64,000 nucleotides of DNA. It comes from Silurus meridionalis (Eukaryota > Chordata > Actinopteri > Siluriformes > Siluridae). This document shows positions 1 to 14,735 of this stretch, one piece after another. Within the stretch, counting starts at the first letter, position 1. The number at the start of each line of letters is the position of its first letter. The notes beneath the pieces were generated by a model that had not been told where the DNA came from, did not search any database, and saw nothing but the letters and a program-made list of their open reading frames with translations. The stretch spans positions 32,891,463 to 32,955,462 of the forward strand of contig NC_060887.1 in the NCBI RefSeq assembly GCF_014805685.1, in the 5' to 3' direction. The translations under genes were made by a program, and so were the position numbers.

Positions 1-257
1 TTTTGGCATCGTCGTGCGTTTAAGAAAAACTTCTCCCAAAGCCATGCAGCTCAGAACACAGGTGAGGTGCGTTTTTTCGTTTCCGTTCAGAAATTTAATT
101 GGTCTAATGTTATGGGGCTCAGTTTTTTGGCTTGAAGTTTGTGAAACCGGGAAAAACCCAGGAAAAATTCATAAATACGCCGCTTCGTTGTTTAAGCCGC
201 GGGGTTCAAAGTGTAGGAAAAAAGTAGCGGCTTTTAGTCCGAAAAATACGGTAGTTT
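1..257 (+). repeat. Right end of an inverted-repeat DNA element, cut by the window edge
   Basis: These bases match the right-hand part of the complete element at 40137-40926, in the same orientation. Shared landmarks are 'ggcatcgtcgtgcgtt', 'gtgaaaccgggaaaaaccc' and the terminal 'agtccgaaaaatacggta'. The element probably begins to the left of the window. It is a non-autonomous DNA transposon type known from its terminal motif in teleosts. I see no coding capacity; the 81-codon frame across it is incidental. Confidence 0.7.
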
Positions 258-2240
258 AAATTATAACTTCAGTTAATTAAAAAGTGCTTTCTTTAAACTT
301 TCCTTTGAGTAAAAGTACAAAAGTATTTGCCTTCAAAATAAGCCTTCAATATTCAATATATATTATTTATTATGGTTATAATGTTCCTATTATCATTTTT
401 GTGAGTCAAACACTGATTGATATCTATATATTATCATGAGCCGAAAACCTACTTCTCAACTATTAAAAAAAAATCACGCAAATCAGGCCACGGGTGCTGT
501 GGCAAGTTAAAGTCAGAAGTTTCTTCCATCATATATTCATATCAAAATGTTTGGCTTGCTGTTGAACTAACGCTTAACTCTATGTTGGTAATAAGTAGAT
601 AGACCAAGCGGCAATCAAAATAGGCTCAAAACAGAGGGTGCGCTCGACCCTGATCAGTGGCTTGCTGTGTGTTTGACTAGTTAAATTTTTATCGACTCAT
701 AAATAAAAAGGAACAGCCGATTTAACAAAATGTACGTAGATTAGTAAAGTGTACGATTTCTATCGACTCATTAATATAAAAAGGAACAACTGATTTCGCA
801 AAATGTAGTTGAGTAAAGAGTAAGATTTTTGACTTTAAAATGTACTGAAGCTAAATTCTCCCCAAATTTAAATACTTTAGTAAAGTAAAGATTCATGAAA
901 AAAGCTATCTAAAAAAGCATTTACTATGTTACTGTTCACCACTGCAAATACACAGTATGTGTAATTTGTTAATACAAGGTGGTGCTGGGAAACTGGAAAT
1001 TTTGGAACTAGGAGTTGGTAACCCTGGGGCATTGGCAGTTATTTGGAACCAGTGTGAACTCGTTTCAGAACCCCTTACCATTAGGTATAATGGTGCAGTG
1101 GATTGGTGTGCAACAAGTGTTCGCTTTGAAAATATTTTTTAAGAACGGTGACAATTTAAGACGTCATGATTTTGTCCTGTCTGCTTATGCGATCACAACA
1201 TGGGTAGGTAATTTTAAAGAAACTGCTTAACACAGCGATGATACGTGTTGTCAGATGGAGCTGAGAGGGCTCCTCATAATAGCAGCTTGAACAGCCTCAA
1301 TTTATCCGGTTTGTGGGCTATTGAAACACCACCTAGGGACTTTTTTTAAAAGCTGAACCTGATTCTTGAAAAGCTTAGCTTCCTGTAAAGTTTAGCATAA
1401 TGTGTACATACATGGATGGACAAATCATTCCACTAGTTACTTAGGACAAACAAATATCTTGAATCTGAAATCTATGTTGAAGTAGGAGTTATTTTATCTT
1501 TTACTTACTATATCAGAGTTCCATGTTGCATGCTGTACAATACAGTAACCATAAGATGTGCTGGATATTTAGAATTAACTAGCTGAATACATATACATTT
1601 GAATTTATACATTGTTTGTTTTTTGCCTCTGGTCTATAACAGTGCAGCATTTTTTTTTTTACCATAAAATCTCTTTTTATAGCATAGATTTATATGTTTA
1701 TACTCACCATATTTACTGTCTCTTTACACACAAAATCGAGCATCTCTTCAAATAATCAGAATGATTCCAGAAGTTTATCGTTGGAATACATTTTTAGAAG
1801 CTCTGATTGGCCAATTTATGGTTAGGGCCAGATATTGTATTATATATTTAATGGGAAATCTTTAAAGCCACTGTCTTTTTGGCCTTGGTTCTTTGAAAAT
1901 CCAACCTCAGTTGAGATCTCAGAAAGTCTTGTTTCTTCTTAGAAGCATTTTCTCCAGACAACTTAAGATATTATATATAAACAACTGTAATAAAATGTAA
2001 AAACTAAATCACATGATGACAGCCAAAAAGGCTTAAAACTGAACTCTCAGAAAAAAGAAACACCTTTGGTTGAAAGGTTTAACTGAACTTCAAGACAGTA
2101 TCAAAGAAACTATTGTCAAGTGTCAGAGATGTCAAGTTTCAAAATATCTACTCAAAATGCTTACTGAAATAAAATGTGGGTGATAGGAGATTGGAGATTT
2201 TACTGGCCAGTTGGATTAACTAATACTTTTCCTTTGATTC
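258..2240. other. AT-rich sequence without a recognisable gene
   Basis: Apart from the two-copy tandem repeat at 686-829, I see no gene, transposon end or structured repeat here. The open frames are short and look random. Confidence 0.5.
686..829. repeat. Two-copy imperfect tandem repeat, period about 71 bp
   Basis: 'atcgactcat' occurs at 691 and again at 762. Each is followed by similar blocks ('aaaaaggaaca', 'caaaatgta', 'gtaaag'). The two units differ by scattered substitutions and small indels, so the duplication is old. Confidence 0.6.
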
Positions 2241-2430
2241 ACATTTATATTTATGGCATTTGGCAGATACCCTTACATCTGCTGCTCACATTTCGGCCCT
2301 CATTCATACAACTGAGCAGCTATGAGGTTAAGGGCCTTGCTCAGGGGCCCAAGAGTGGCAGCTTGGTGTGGCTAGAATTTGGAACTCGTGCCTTACCCAC
2401 TAAGCTACCACCTCCCACCTCCCACCTCCT
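2241..2430 (-). repeat. tRNA-derived SINE, reverse orientation
   Basis: Reading the minus strand, the copy starts near 2430 with a tRNA-like head (box A-like 'ggtagcttagtgggtaagg'). It then runs through a body with 'ccctgagcaaggccctta' and ends at the 'tttatggcatttggcaga' tail at 2255-2272 (plus-strand reading). The body and tail belong to a very common teleost SINE also seen at 42285, 47180 and, tail only, 47765 and 58983. The copy is moderately diverged. Confidence 0.65.
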
Positions 2431-5400
2431 GTTCTTGATTCTTAGTTCCTCCCACTAAGAATGTGGGAGAATTATGCAAATAAAAAGAGACACAGTTAAT
2501 CTATAATTATTAATAAATAATTGTTTTCTTCTTGTTAATGCAAATGAAGCACTCATCTGTGTCGACCTCATTTTTTGATGTAATTAGAGTTCCTTAATGT
2601 TGTCCACTTCCTGCTGCAATGCATTACTATTTAATACATAGCACTATGGTTTCTTTTCATCTTTTGTTTTTCATTTTTCTTTTCTATTAGTTGTTCTTCC
2701 AACCGAATTAAAACCATATAAATTGATTATATCTGTTATTAAACTTGCAATGGCAGCTTGTTTCTATGCTATTGGGGATTATTTATCATAAGCGGTGTGT
2801 AATTTCTCAAACATCTGGATTGTACCGAATTACTGGGGGTTACATTTGTAAGTAAGTCCCAGTGAAATCACTGTACTTGAGTTTGAGAAGAAAAAGCTTC
2901 ATCCCTAATGCATTTTATGCATGTAACAAATCATAAATACATATTTGGTTTAGTAAAAACCTTATTATTTACTATATTTAGGAGCAACAAAGGAAGTAGT
3001 CGGTTATTATAATCATTCATTTCCTGTGAAATATCTGTGTTCAAGTACTCGAGTCATTTGTAAATTGTAGGACATCTGTGTTTACCAGCAGTCAGCAGAC
3101 CTGCGACAAATAAAATTCACCTCATGGAACAGTCAATTCAGTGGAAGTAAAGAAGGAAATTGATTGCAATAGTGCTTAATATTGTTTCACACCATGGTCA
3201 CCAAATCATCTTTGTTCATGTAGCATGAGCTAATAGGCGACAAGATAGCGGTCTGTGGTCTTTCTGGTGGCACAAATAATTTTCAGCTAATTATCAATTA
3301 AACAGATGGTCACAGTATTTCCTTACTCAAATAAGTACAGTTACTCATCTAATAATAACAGGTAACAGATTAAGTACAACTACAAATTTCTCTCACTTAA
3401 TTAAACTTAAAATACAAATAATCAACAAGTAAAATGAGATCTGCCTGGAATCACAAAATGATTTAGCAAGTGATGGCTCTTTCATCACAGAATGTCGGAA
3501 AACATTAGTTTGAGCTAACTGACCACATATTTGTTCTTCTCCTATTCCTTTATTCATCTAGAGTATTTCTTAAAAGTTAGCATACATGATAACTGACACA
3601 ATGCTAACTAGCAGAATGGATTACAGTAAATTACAAAAGGGGACCTTTGAGTTTCAATTTAAAATGTAATCAGTAAATAGCAACTGCATTTAGATATTGT
3701 TTAACCATATGCGGAAGCTTTGCCTTGCTATTTTTTAACGTGTAATGATAAGTACATTAAAATGTTCTCTTCAATTGTCTTGCCTTTAATGATCAGCTTT
3801 TGCTCTACCATGGCAAAGACATGCTGGGTTTCTGATGATCTGAGCTTCAAAAACAACCAACATCTAACTAAATATCACTACTGTACATATCCTCAAATGC
3901 ATCACATGCATAGCATAGACAATCACTACCATAAAAATCAAAAGCCAAATCAGGATATTTCTCTCTTCTCTAGATCAGTGCATATTTACTGCCTGACCTT
4001 GTGCATTTCATTACATGGGAATGGTTGCACTTAATGATTTTTTTTTAATTATTTATAATGTAAATTGCTTTGTGTAAAACAAATAGATGGATGACAGGTC
4101 AAGTGTATAACTGGACAGAGTATAAATGTTAAACCTACTGCCTCATTTTGAACAGCACAGCTCTTTCAAGGTCACATATATAGCATTCAATCATGAAGGA
4201 CAGAGCAGCTAGGGTAAATGCAGTTATTTGTGTAAATAGAGATTCACTTATGGTCTGCCTTTAATGATCAAGATATTTGGAGTAAACATTTTTACAAAGC
4301 ACTTGGAAGTAACAGGTAAAAATGCATAAAAAAAATCACATGATTTGTTATTCTGTAGATACCACATGGGTTTAATATTGGTATATGTAGTTTTTAGACT
4401 GTATGAATCAAACCCTAGCATGGTCAACAATGTGGTTAGTTTGGGCAGGTGAGAACACAACAATTACATTTGGGTGTGGACCAAAGCAACTGGTCCCAGA
4501 GGGTCTGAATGAGATGTTCTTGGTTCGTGTCCAACTAAACGCTAGTCAATTCAAACTCAATTACACTGAGAAAGTGATTTGAACCTAAATAGACCTGACT
4601 GTAGGAACTGAACAAACATGCCAAGTATTTTGGGTTGCTGTCAGCTTGTTTTTGGAGATTCACATCAAATCAAACGACAGTGCTGTAGAGCTACAGGAAT
4701 GTTCTGGATAATTAGACTGCTGAATAAACATTGGATAGGTATTAGAAACAAATTTCAGGAAGGCACTAAAGTTATGGGTGAGGAACTAAAGAAATGGTGG
4801 TTTACACAACTGCAAACAGAAGTGTTCAAGCCACTAATTTTTATATACTTCATCATGCGATACCTTCTTTTCATTATATAGAAAAAAGTGCCACTTGTAG
4901 CAATTTCTTGTTTTCTAAAATCACAGTTATGCCCAGAGACTGTACAAAGAAAATAAACGGTACTGATTTGTCTCTTCCTACTGTAGTGTGATCATAGGGT
5001 CATTTACCCACTATTCAGACTTTGACTTGCTTTTTATTGTTATTAAATAATAATTTTATTATTATTTACACAGTGACATCAATTAATAGAACGATTAGTG
5101 CTAGTAATAGGATGGCAACAAGCAATTGTAAATTGTTGACAAACATGCAGGCACAATGAATATTGATCAACTAATTAATAAAATTATTCAATCACCCAAT
5201 CACATAGAATGATCACAATATGTAAATACACAAGTCCAAAGATTTGGTTAATGTTCACACCAAACATCAAAATTAAGCAAAAATTAAATCTGGTTTTTGG
5301 TTTCAAAAGTCAAAATCCAATGGTGCTAAAAACAAAAAGTGAGCAGAAGATCTGTTGGTGAAAATTCCTAGCTGAGAAGGGAATAGTTTAACTTTTTTTT

Positions 5401-5560
5401 TACCTGACAGGAAGTCACCAATAACTCTGAAAACCACTCTTTACAACTACGATAGGCAGAAAAGAACCCAAACACACAATCCTGTGCCAAATATAATCTT
5501 AGATTCTTGTCCCTGGCTGACAAAAGTGTAATCCAGGAAAGTTGTCTGCTTTTCAAATAA
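2431..5560. other. AT-rich sequence without a recognisable gene
   Basis: About 3.1 kb in which I recognise no exon, transposon or long tandem repeat. Frames of 60-104 codons occur but show no domain or composition that suggests coding. Confidence 0.5.
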
Positions 5561-6045
5561 AAATTAAAATTTTATTTGTCACATACATGCAGTGAAATTC
5601 TTTTTACGGCTGTCCAACATTTAAACATGAAAGAAGAAATAGAATATAGGGATAAACAAATAAGGTATGTAAATAAAAAATTATAAAGTATAGAAAAATA
5701 TATGTATATACACATATGCTCTTAAAGGCGATGGCTGATTATGGCAGATATTAACAGAGTACAGATTAAAGTAATTTAGTGTGATAGTCCTTAAAGTGTC
5801 TATGTGCAGTATAGTGTGGTATAAAGTGACACTGTGCTGTACAGTTCAGAGTTGAAGTGACAGTCCAGAGTTAAGGTGTCATACAATAATACAAAAAAAG
5901 TTGTGCAGAAATAATGGTGCACTGAAGGAATAAAGTGAAGACAAGACAGAGGTCCAGTACTAGTTCATGGGTTTTTCCTGGTTTAGACACCGAATGGCCT
6001 GTGGGAAGAAGCTCCCCCTCATTCTCATGAAACCCATACTAAGGT
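5561..6045 (-). mobile_element. 3' end of a non-LTR retrotransposon (L2-like) with its 3' untranslated tail
   Basis: On the minus strand, near 6030-5980, a short frame reads RGSFFPQAIRCLN. This resembles the C-terminal 'SFFP.A.R.LN' end of teleost L2-like reverse transcriptase ORFs. It is followed by a long AT-rich tail ending in 'ttttatttgtcacatacatg' (plus-strand reading, 5570-5589), a common LINE tail in fish. The copy is strongly 5'-truncated. The clade is an inference from memory of such tails; a repeat-library search would settle it. Confidence 0.5.
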
Positions 6046-6826
<781 letters not shown>

Positions 6827-6835
6827 CTAAAGTTG

Positions 6836-6836
<1 letters not shown>

Positions 6837-6866
<30 letters not shown>
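6837..6866. repeat. (CA)n microsatellite
   Basis: About 15 CA units. On the minus strand this is a (TG)n run placed immediately before the ralyl acceptor, where a polypyrimidine tract would normally sit. Confidence 0.95.
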
Positions 6867-6868
<2 letters not shown>

Positions 6869-7188
6869 CATGCAGGCTTAGAAACTCTGCATAATCAATC
6901 CCAAAAGAAAAACAGTAACTATTTACTTCATGCAAATTTATAATTTACTGTTGTAGTTACAACATTACTGTTGAGGTTATGTATTAATGAGTGTTAATGC
7001 AACACTAAAACTCTGGTAGCCATCAACGTATTCAGTCATGTTATAGACACACCCTCCTGGGACATTAAGTCTTCACCATTTTTAAAGACAATAATGAAAA
7101 GACATTAGTATTACATGATAAGTTTGGCCTACACTTTTTTGCTGTAAACATAAAAAACACACAATATTTAACCAAAAGATTTAATGCC
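6867..7188. other. Unremarkable AT-rich sequence upstream of the ralyl coding exon
   Basis: I see no exon or repeat. It is presumably intronic or 5' flanking sequence of ralyl. Confidence 0.4.
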
Positions 7189-7262
7189 ATATGAATGAAT
7201 GAATGAATGAATGAATGAACGAATGAATGGATGAATGAATGAGTGAATTAATGAATTAATGG
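7189..7262. repeat. (GAAT)n tetranucleotide microsatellite, interrupted
   Basis: A run of gaat/gaac/ggat units that decays into 'gaattaat' at its right edge. Confidence 0.9.
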
Positions 7263-7794
7263 ACAAGTGGATAATTCTACATCTTACAAAATATTAAAAC
7301 CCTCTTTTATGCTTATCAGTACTGTAATGCTATTAAGTAGCACATTATGGTTAGTAAAGAGAAATTACTGTATGACTGCATGAAAAAATGAATATGTTCA
7401 ATATCACTTAATAATTTTGTTAGATACATTACCAAGATAAACTAATGATTCTGAGTCAACTAACTTAACCAAAAGCGGCAGTCAGCAGGGCTTGTAAGGT
7501 AGTTGGCTGGGCTATGTAACACCAGTAACTCCATCAGCTAACAATACCATTGTTGCTAATGAACTTCCAACTTCACATCAGATGTGACAAAACACAAGTG
7601 CCATGGGTTCGATGTGTGCAGAACTTTTATCATTCCCACTCCACATGCTCACAAATTAATTTTAACAATTTTATCCACCAGAGACTATTTTTTTTTTATC
7701 ATTACGTGTTTGTGTTTATCATCCTAACTGAGTTAGCAACATTTTTAGTGAACTTGCCGTACAATGGCTATTTTCATATGATACCATTAGCTAC
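7263..7794. other. No gene or repeat recognised
   Basis: Unique-looking AT-rich sequence with no coding signature. Confidence 0.4.
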
Positions 7795-8010
7795 ACCTAT
7801 TCACATGGGTTCCCAGTCCCATCTCACATGTTCGTGTGTTCCCATTTTCATGAATTCCAAGTCATAATGCCCTTTTCCATGTTTTCCAGTCCCCACATCC
7901 CCATTCCCAAGTGATCTTAGTTCCAATGCCCACTCTTATGAGTTCCCAGTTTTCCTACCTTTCCCACAGACAACAGTCCCAGTGCCCATTTAAATATTAT
8001 CTCAGTCCTG
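7795..8010. repeat. Degenerate pyrimidine-rich minisatellite-like block
   Basis: The block is built from recurring short phrases such as 'gttcccagtccc', 'ttccaagt', 'ttccagtcccca', 'gttccaatgccca' and 'gttcccagt', spaced roughly 20-40 bp apart. It looks like a decayed tandem array. I could not define a single clean period by eye. Confidence 0.4.
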
Positions 8011-10100
<2,090 letters not shown>

Positions 10101-10590
10101 TATAGCCAACAATCAGGCATAACATTATGACCACCTGCCTAATATTCTGTTGGTGCCCCTTTTGGTGCAAAAACAGCTGTCGAGCATTAACAGCATTTAC
10201 TTCTTTAGCAAATTGTTCTACAGGAGCTCGGAGCTCTGTTGGATCGGACCTTAGAGTCCAGCCTTCCTTCCTCACGTGCATAAATGAGCCTCGGCCATTC
10301 ATGACCCTGTTGCCGGTCACCGCTGTTCTTTTCTTGGACCACTTTTGATAGATACTAACCACTGCAGACCTAGAACACCCCACAAGGCCTGCAGTTTTGG
10401 AGAGGTTTTTGGCCCTTATGCTTGCCCATTTTTTAAAAATACTTTTAGCATACTTTGAGCACAAAATGTTCACTTGCTGCCTAATATATCCCACCCACTA
10501 ACAGGTGCTACGATGAAGAGATAATCAGTGTTATTCACTTCATTGATCTTAATGTTTTAATGCAATAATGTTATGCCTGATCGGTGTATA
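10101..10590 (-). mobile_element. Internally deleted Tc1/mariner element
   Basis: The terminal repeats share 'atcaggcataacattat': at about 10112-10128 on the left, and in inverse near 10567-10583 on the right. Just outside both, 'tata' is consistent with TA target sites. The interior is about 490 bp, against about 1.2-1.6 kb for a full element. The minus strand keeps the N-terminal helix-turn-helix part of a Tc1-type transposase (LVGCSRSAVVSIYQKWSKK), and then changes abruptly to sequence derived from the left terminal region. The DDE catalytic core is missing, so this is a dead, deleted copy. Confidence 0.75.
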
Positions 10591-11753
10591 AACAAATAAT
10601 CTGAAGTGGATTCCAGGAATTAACCTTTATATTAATGCCTTTAATATGCATTAATGCCTTTGTAAAAACAGGAAGGTGCAATTTGAGCCCTCTAGTCCAT
10701 TCATACCGAGCATCCTTAATTCTTTGATTCTTTTATTAACCTGTTATTGACAGTCCTGTGACAACTTTGCGAGTAATATAATCCACCATTTTTTGCCTTT
10801 GTTAAAACTTTAACCCAAACACTACTTACACAGCTATGATACTGCATTTTGACACAGTTCCAGTTTCAGCTAGTAGGTAGAGAGATAAAGAAAAAGCTAT
10901 ATAAGTTTGTGTCAGACTGTAAGCTTTTTTCTCCTGCTTTCTTACTGAATGTTCCCAGCATGCACACACGACACTGTACCGAGCACAGCTGTGTGTAAAA
11001 ACCCCTGTGACGAGCTGACAACTAACCTTCCATTGGGTGTCACCCAATCCTATAAACATGCTCACTAAAGGAGCCTGACAATCCGCCTGCTATTGTGGAT
11101 GAAAGAAATGCATTATACTCCTTCTCTCGCACTGTCAACGACCTGCTCTTATAAATAAATACATTAATAAATAAATAAATAAATGAATAAATGAATGAAA
11201 AAATTAATTAATTAATTAATTAATCTTACGGGTATCTGGATACACCCATTACACTACAATATGTGAGAGTGTGAGACTAACATACATTTGCACATTATAC
11301 TAAATATTGCTATTTATCTGTCATTTATGTTAACATAAAACGTGTGTTCTGAGAATGTGTTAAATCTTTTAGGCTAGAGAGAGAGAGAGAAAGCGGGGAA
11401 AAAATAGGTTTCCCAATTTCATTGCTTTCAAATGCATTACGCATATTGGCTAAAATTTAAAAGTTTCCTGTTTAATTTATCTGCATATTTAACAATTGCA
11501 TCATCTAATAAAGCATGCTGTAAGGCTTTTAATGTTGGCCTGATGCTGCAGTGTCCCTGAAACATGGAGATGACATGTATTTAGCTTTGCCACTTAATGC
11601 CTGAATAATGGATCCAATACCCAGTAAATAGGATTAGTTGCCAAGGTAACACACATTCTGTTATTGGCTGCACGCTTGCACACTCACTCACTCACTCACT
11701 CACTCACAGAGACAGAAATTGAAAAATGAAATTTGCTCTGTTGTCCGTGATAT

Positions 11754-11756
<3 letters not shown>

Positions 11757-11783
<27 letters not shown>
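11757..11783. repeat. (CT)n microsatellite
   Basis: An uninterrupted run of CT units directly after 'atatgtcct'. Confidence 0.95.
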
Positions 11784-11787
<4 letters not shown>

Positions 11788-12008
11788 CTTCTACCATGTG
11801 TGAACTGTGAGGGATTAATGTCCTTGGTGCCAATTACTCTCAAAAGTTTCATTTGCTTATCACATTACCAATAACACACACTCACGCATAAACAGACACG
11901 CACATGTCACAAGTTTAGCTCTGTTACTCTTTCAATAAAAAAGAAAAATTCATTCTTTTCATACTGTATAAATAATGGAATTTGAGCACAAGGCATGATT
12001 ATTGTAGG

Positions 12009-12042
<34 letters not shown>
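12009..12042. repeat. (ATT)n microsatellite
   Basis: About eleven ATT units in an AT-rich context. Confidence 0.95.
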
Positions 12043-12043
<1 letters not shown>

Positions 12044-12295
12044 CAATATAATTCATTAAATACTTTTAAATCATAATTTAACACCATAAATAGACCTCAC
12101 ATTATCTGTTGTTTTTATGGAAAACAAATGGTACACACTGTAAATAATTTACCCTAATAATTGAATATATCTTGAATGTAGTCACATTTATCTTTTACTT
12201 CCTGTTAAATGATTATAATAAACTAAATATATTAAATGTTAAACCTGTTATGATTTAATAAAATTCAATTTGCAGAAATAAAGTAGTTTCTCTAA

Positions 12296-12450
12296 AAAGT
12301 TTGTTCCTTATAACTGTTAGTTCGTCCCTAATAAGTGAACCAGTGCCGACTCTGACAATGAAAAACTCCCTGAGATGGCATGGGAAAAAAACCTTAAAAG
12401 GAACCACACTTAAAAGGGGAACACATCCTTATCTGGGTGGCACCGAACAT
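12296..12450 (-). repeat. Common teleost interspersed repeat, reverse orientation
   Basis: Read on the minus strand, it has the landmarks 'ggatgtgttcccc', 'ggttcctttt' and 'tctcagggagtttttc'. They occur in the same order as in the plus-strand copy at 39790-40062. I know this family as an abundant fish repeat but cannot assign its class with certainty. The copy is partial and diverged. Confidence 0.6.
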
Positions 12451-13358
<908 letters not shown>

Positions 13359-13462
13359 AAACTGGAATAGAGGAGATGTGAGAAAATGACTTGAAAGCCG
13401 AGATTGTAATTATTACAGCTGCTCAAATGTGTAGGCAAGACAGGAAGCAGAAAAACTTGACT

Positions 13463-13464
<2 letters not shown>

Positions 13465-13534
<70 letters not shown>
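13465..13534. repeat. (AC)n microsatellite
   Basis: An uninterrupted AC run of about 70 bp, only about 110 bp from the compound GT/GA array. The two arrays could pair with each other (GT against AC). Confidence 0.98.
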
Positions 13535-13539
<5 letters not shown>

Positions 13540-13617
13540 GGAACACCATAGAAGGAAACCAGAGAGCCCAGAGCAAACCTACACATACATAAGGGAAAGA
13601 TGTGAAACACCACACTG

Positions 13618-13668
13618 ATGACTTCCTCAAGCTCAGGATCAAACCAGGGACACTGGAGGTGTGAGGTG
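13618..13668 (+). repeat. 3' fragment of a teleost SINE-like repeat
   Basis: 'agctcaggatcaaacc' followed by 'gggacactggaggtgtgagg' matches the far end of the repeat family seen at 14532 and 48372. Only about 50 bp remain. Confidence 0.5.
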
Positions 13669-14531
13669 GATAAAAAAAGACAATTAATTAATTATAAATG
13701 TATCACAGTGCATTTAACCAAACCGAGACAAATATAGATATATAAATAAAGTCATTCAAACCTGTCACCCGATAATTTAATTCTATCAAAGTAGCTAACT
13801 TCGGTATTTTGTTAAATTGATTTAAAAAGACTAAAAATGGTGGTTGAAATTGAAGTAATCCATGTAGCCCTGATTCAGCTATTTACCTAGAACATCTACT
13901 CACAAACACACAGGTATACCAGGGCAAAATGGGTTTTGGTGTAGGTAAGAAAAGTCAGACACCTTACCAGAGAATAAAAAGGAAACCAGATTAATCCACT
14001 GCAGGGCCTCACTATTTACACCATAGTGCTCATTTAGCAGAACACGGGTCAACCAGCACCACCTCCCCCTCCTCTCAGCTCTTCCCCGATTCGATCGAGT
14101 TTAGCAGTGTAATAAGCAGCCCGCTGTTATTTAGAGCCTCTCACTGACACGCGTATTGATGGCGGTGGACACAGAGGCGAGAACATTCGCAAATCAGCGG
14201 AGATGTGTTAAATTGCCTCTCTGGTCAGATAAATCACTTTTGTCGAGAGCTCATGTGAGAGCTCCATTGCCCTCCCTTCCTCACACTCATCCTCCTCCTT
14301 TTCCCTGGCTCTTAGCCGTCTCCCTGGCACCTTGATGTTGCATGATAGTGTGTCTGTGGGTTTCTTTCTTTTTCTTTTTCCTTTTCTTTTTTTTTTTTTT
14401 TTTAAGGAGGTGCTGAAGCTAATTGATTTCATTGCCAATGTTCCTGCTGCTGCTACTTATTCACTTTGCAGCCCGATGTGTTCAGAACAATGTCAGCTCC
14501 CTGCATCAGCTCTGTGGAGAAAAGGAGATCA
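13669..14531. other. Unique sequence, with a candidate conserved non-coding stretch at 14040-14330
   Basis: The segment 14040-14330 is less AT-rich than its surroundings, matches no repeat I know and contains CpG-bearing blocks such as 'gattcgatcgagttt' and 'gacacgcgtattgatgg'. It has no long frame. It is followed by a T/C tract at 14364-14404. Calling it regulatory is inference only. Confidence 0.3.
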
Positions 14532-14735
14532 TCATTCATTCATCTTCAGTAAGTGCTTTATCCTGGTCAGAGCACCCTTAGCACACTCAATCCTACCTAG
14601 GGGCCAATTAGACTTCCTAATCCACCTATTGGCATATTATTAGGAGATGGGAGAAAACCCAAGAACACAAAAGGAAACCCAGAGGAGAACATGTTAAACT
14701 CAACTTGGACAGTAACCTGAGCTCAGGATCGACCC
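14532..14735 (+). repeat. Teleost SINE-like interspersed repeat
   Basis: It begins with 'cattcattcatcttcagtaa' then 'gctttatcctggtcag', continues with 'ggggccaatta' and 'ggagaacatg', and ends at 'gagctcaggatcgaccc'. The order matches a very common fish repeat of about 250-300 bp, here with the middle shortened. Diverged copies lie at 48372 and perhaps 24585. Confidence 0.65.

Larger units (their letters stand above)
10591..12295. other. Unique AT-rich sequence with several simple repeats
   Basis: Simple repeats are aaat/aatg/aatt units at about 11150-11225, (CT)n at 11757-11783 and (ATT)n at about 12009-12042. The stretch 11500-11650 contains no simple repeat and looks unique. No exon is recognisable. 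Confidence 0.5.
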
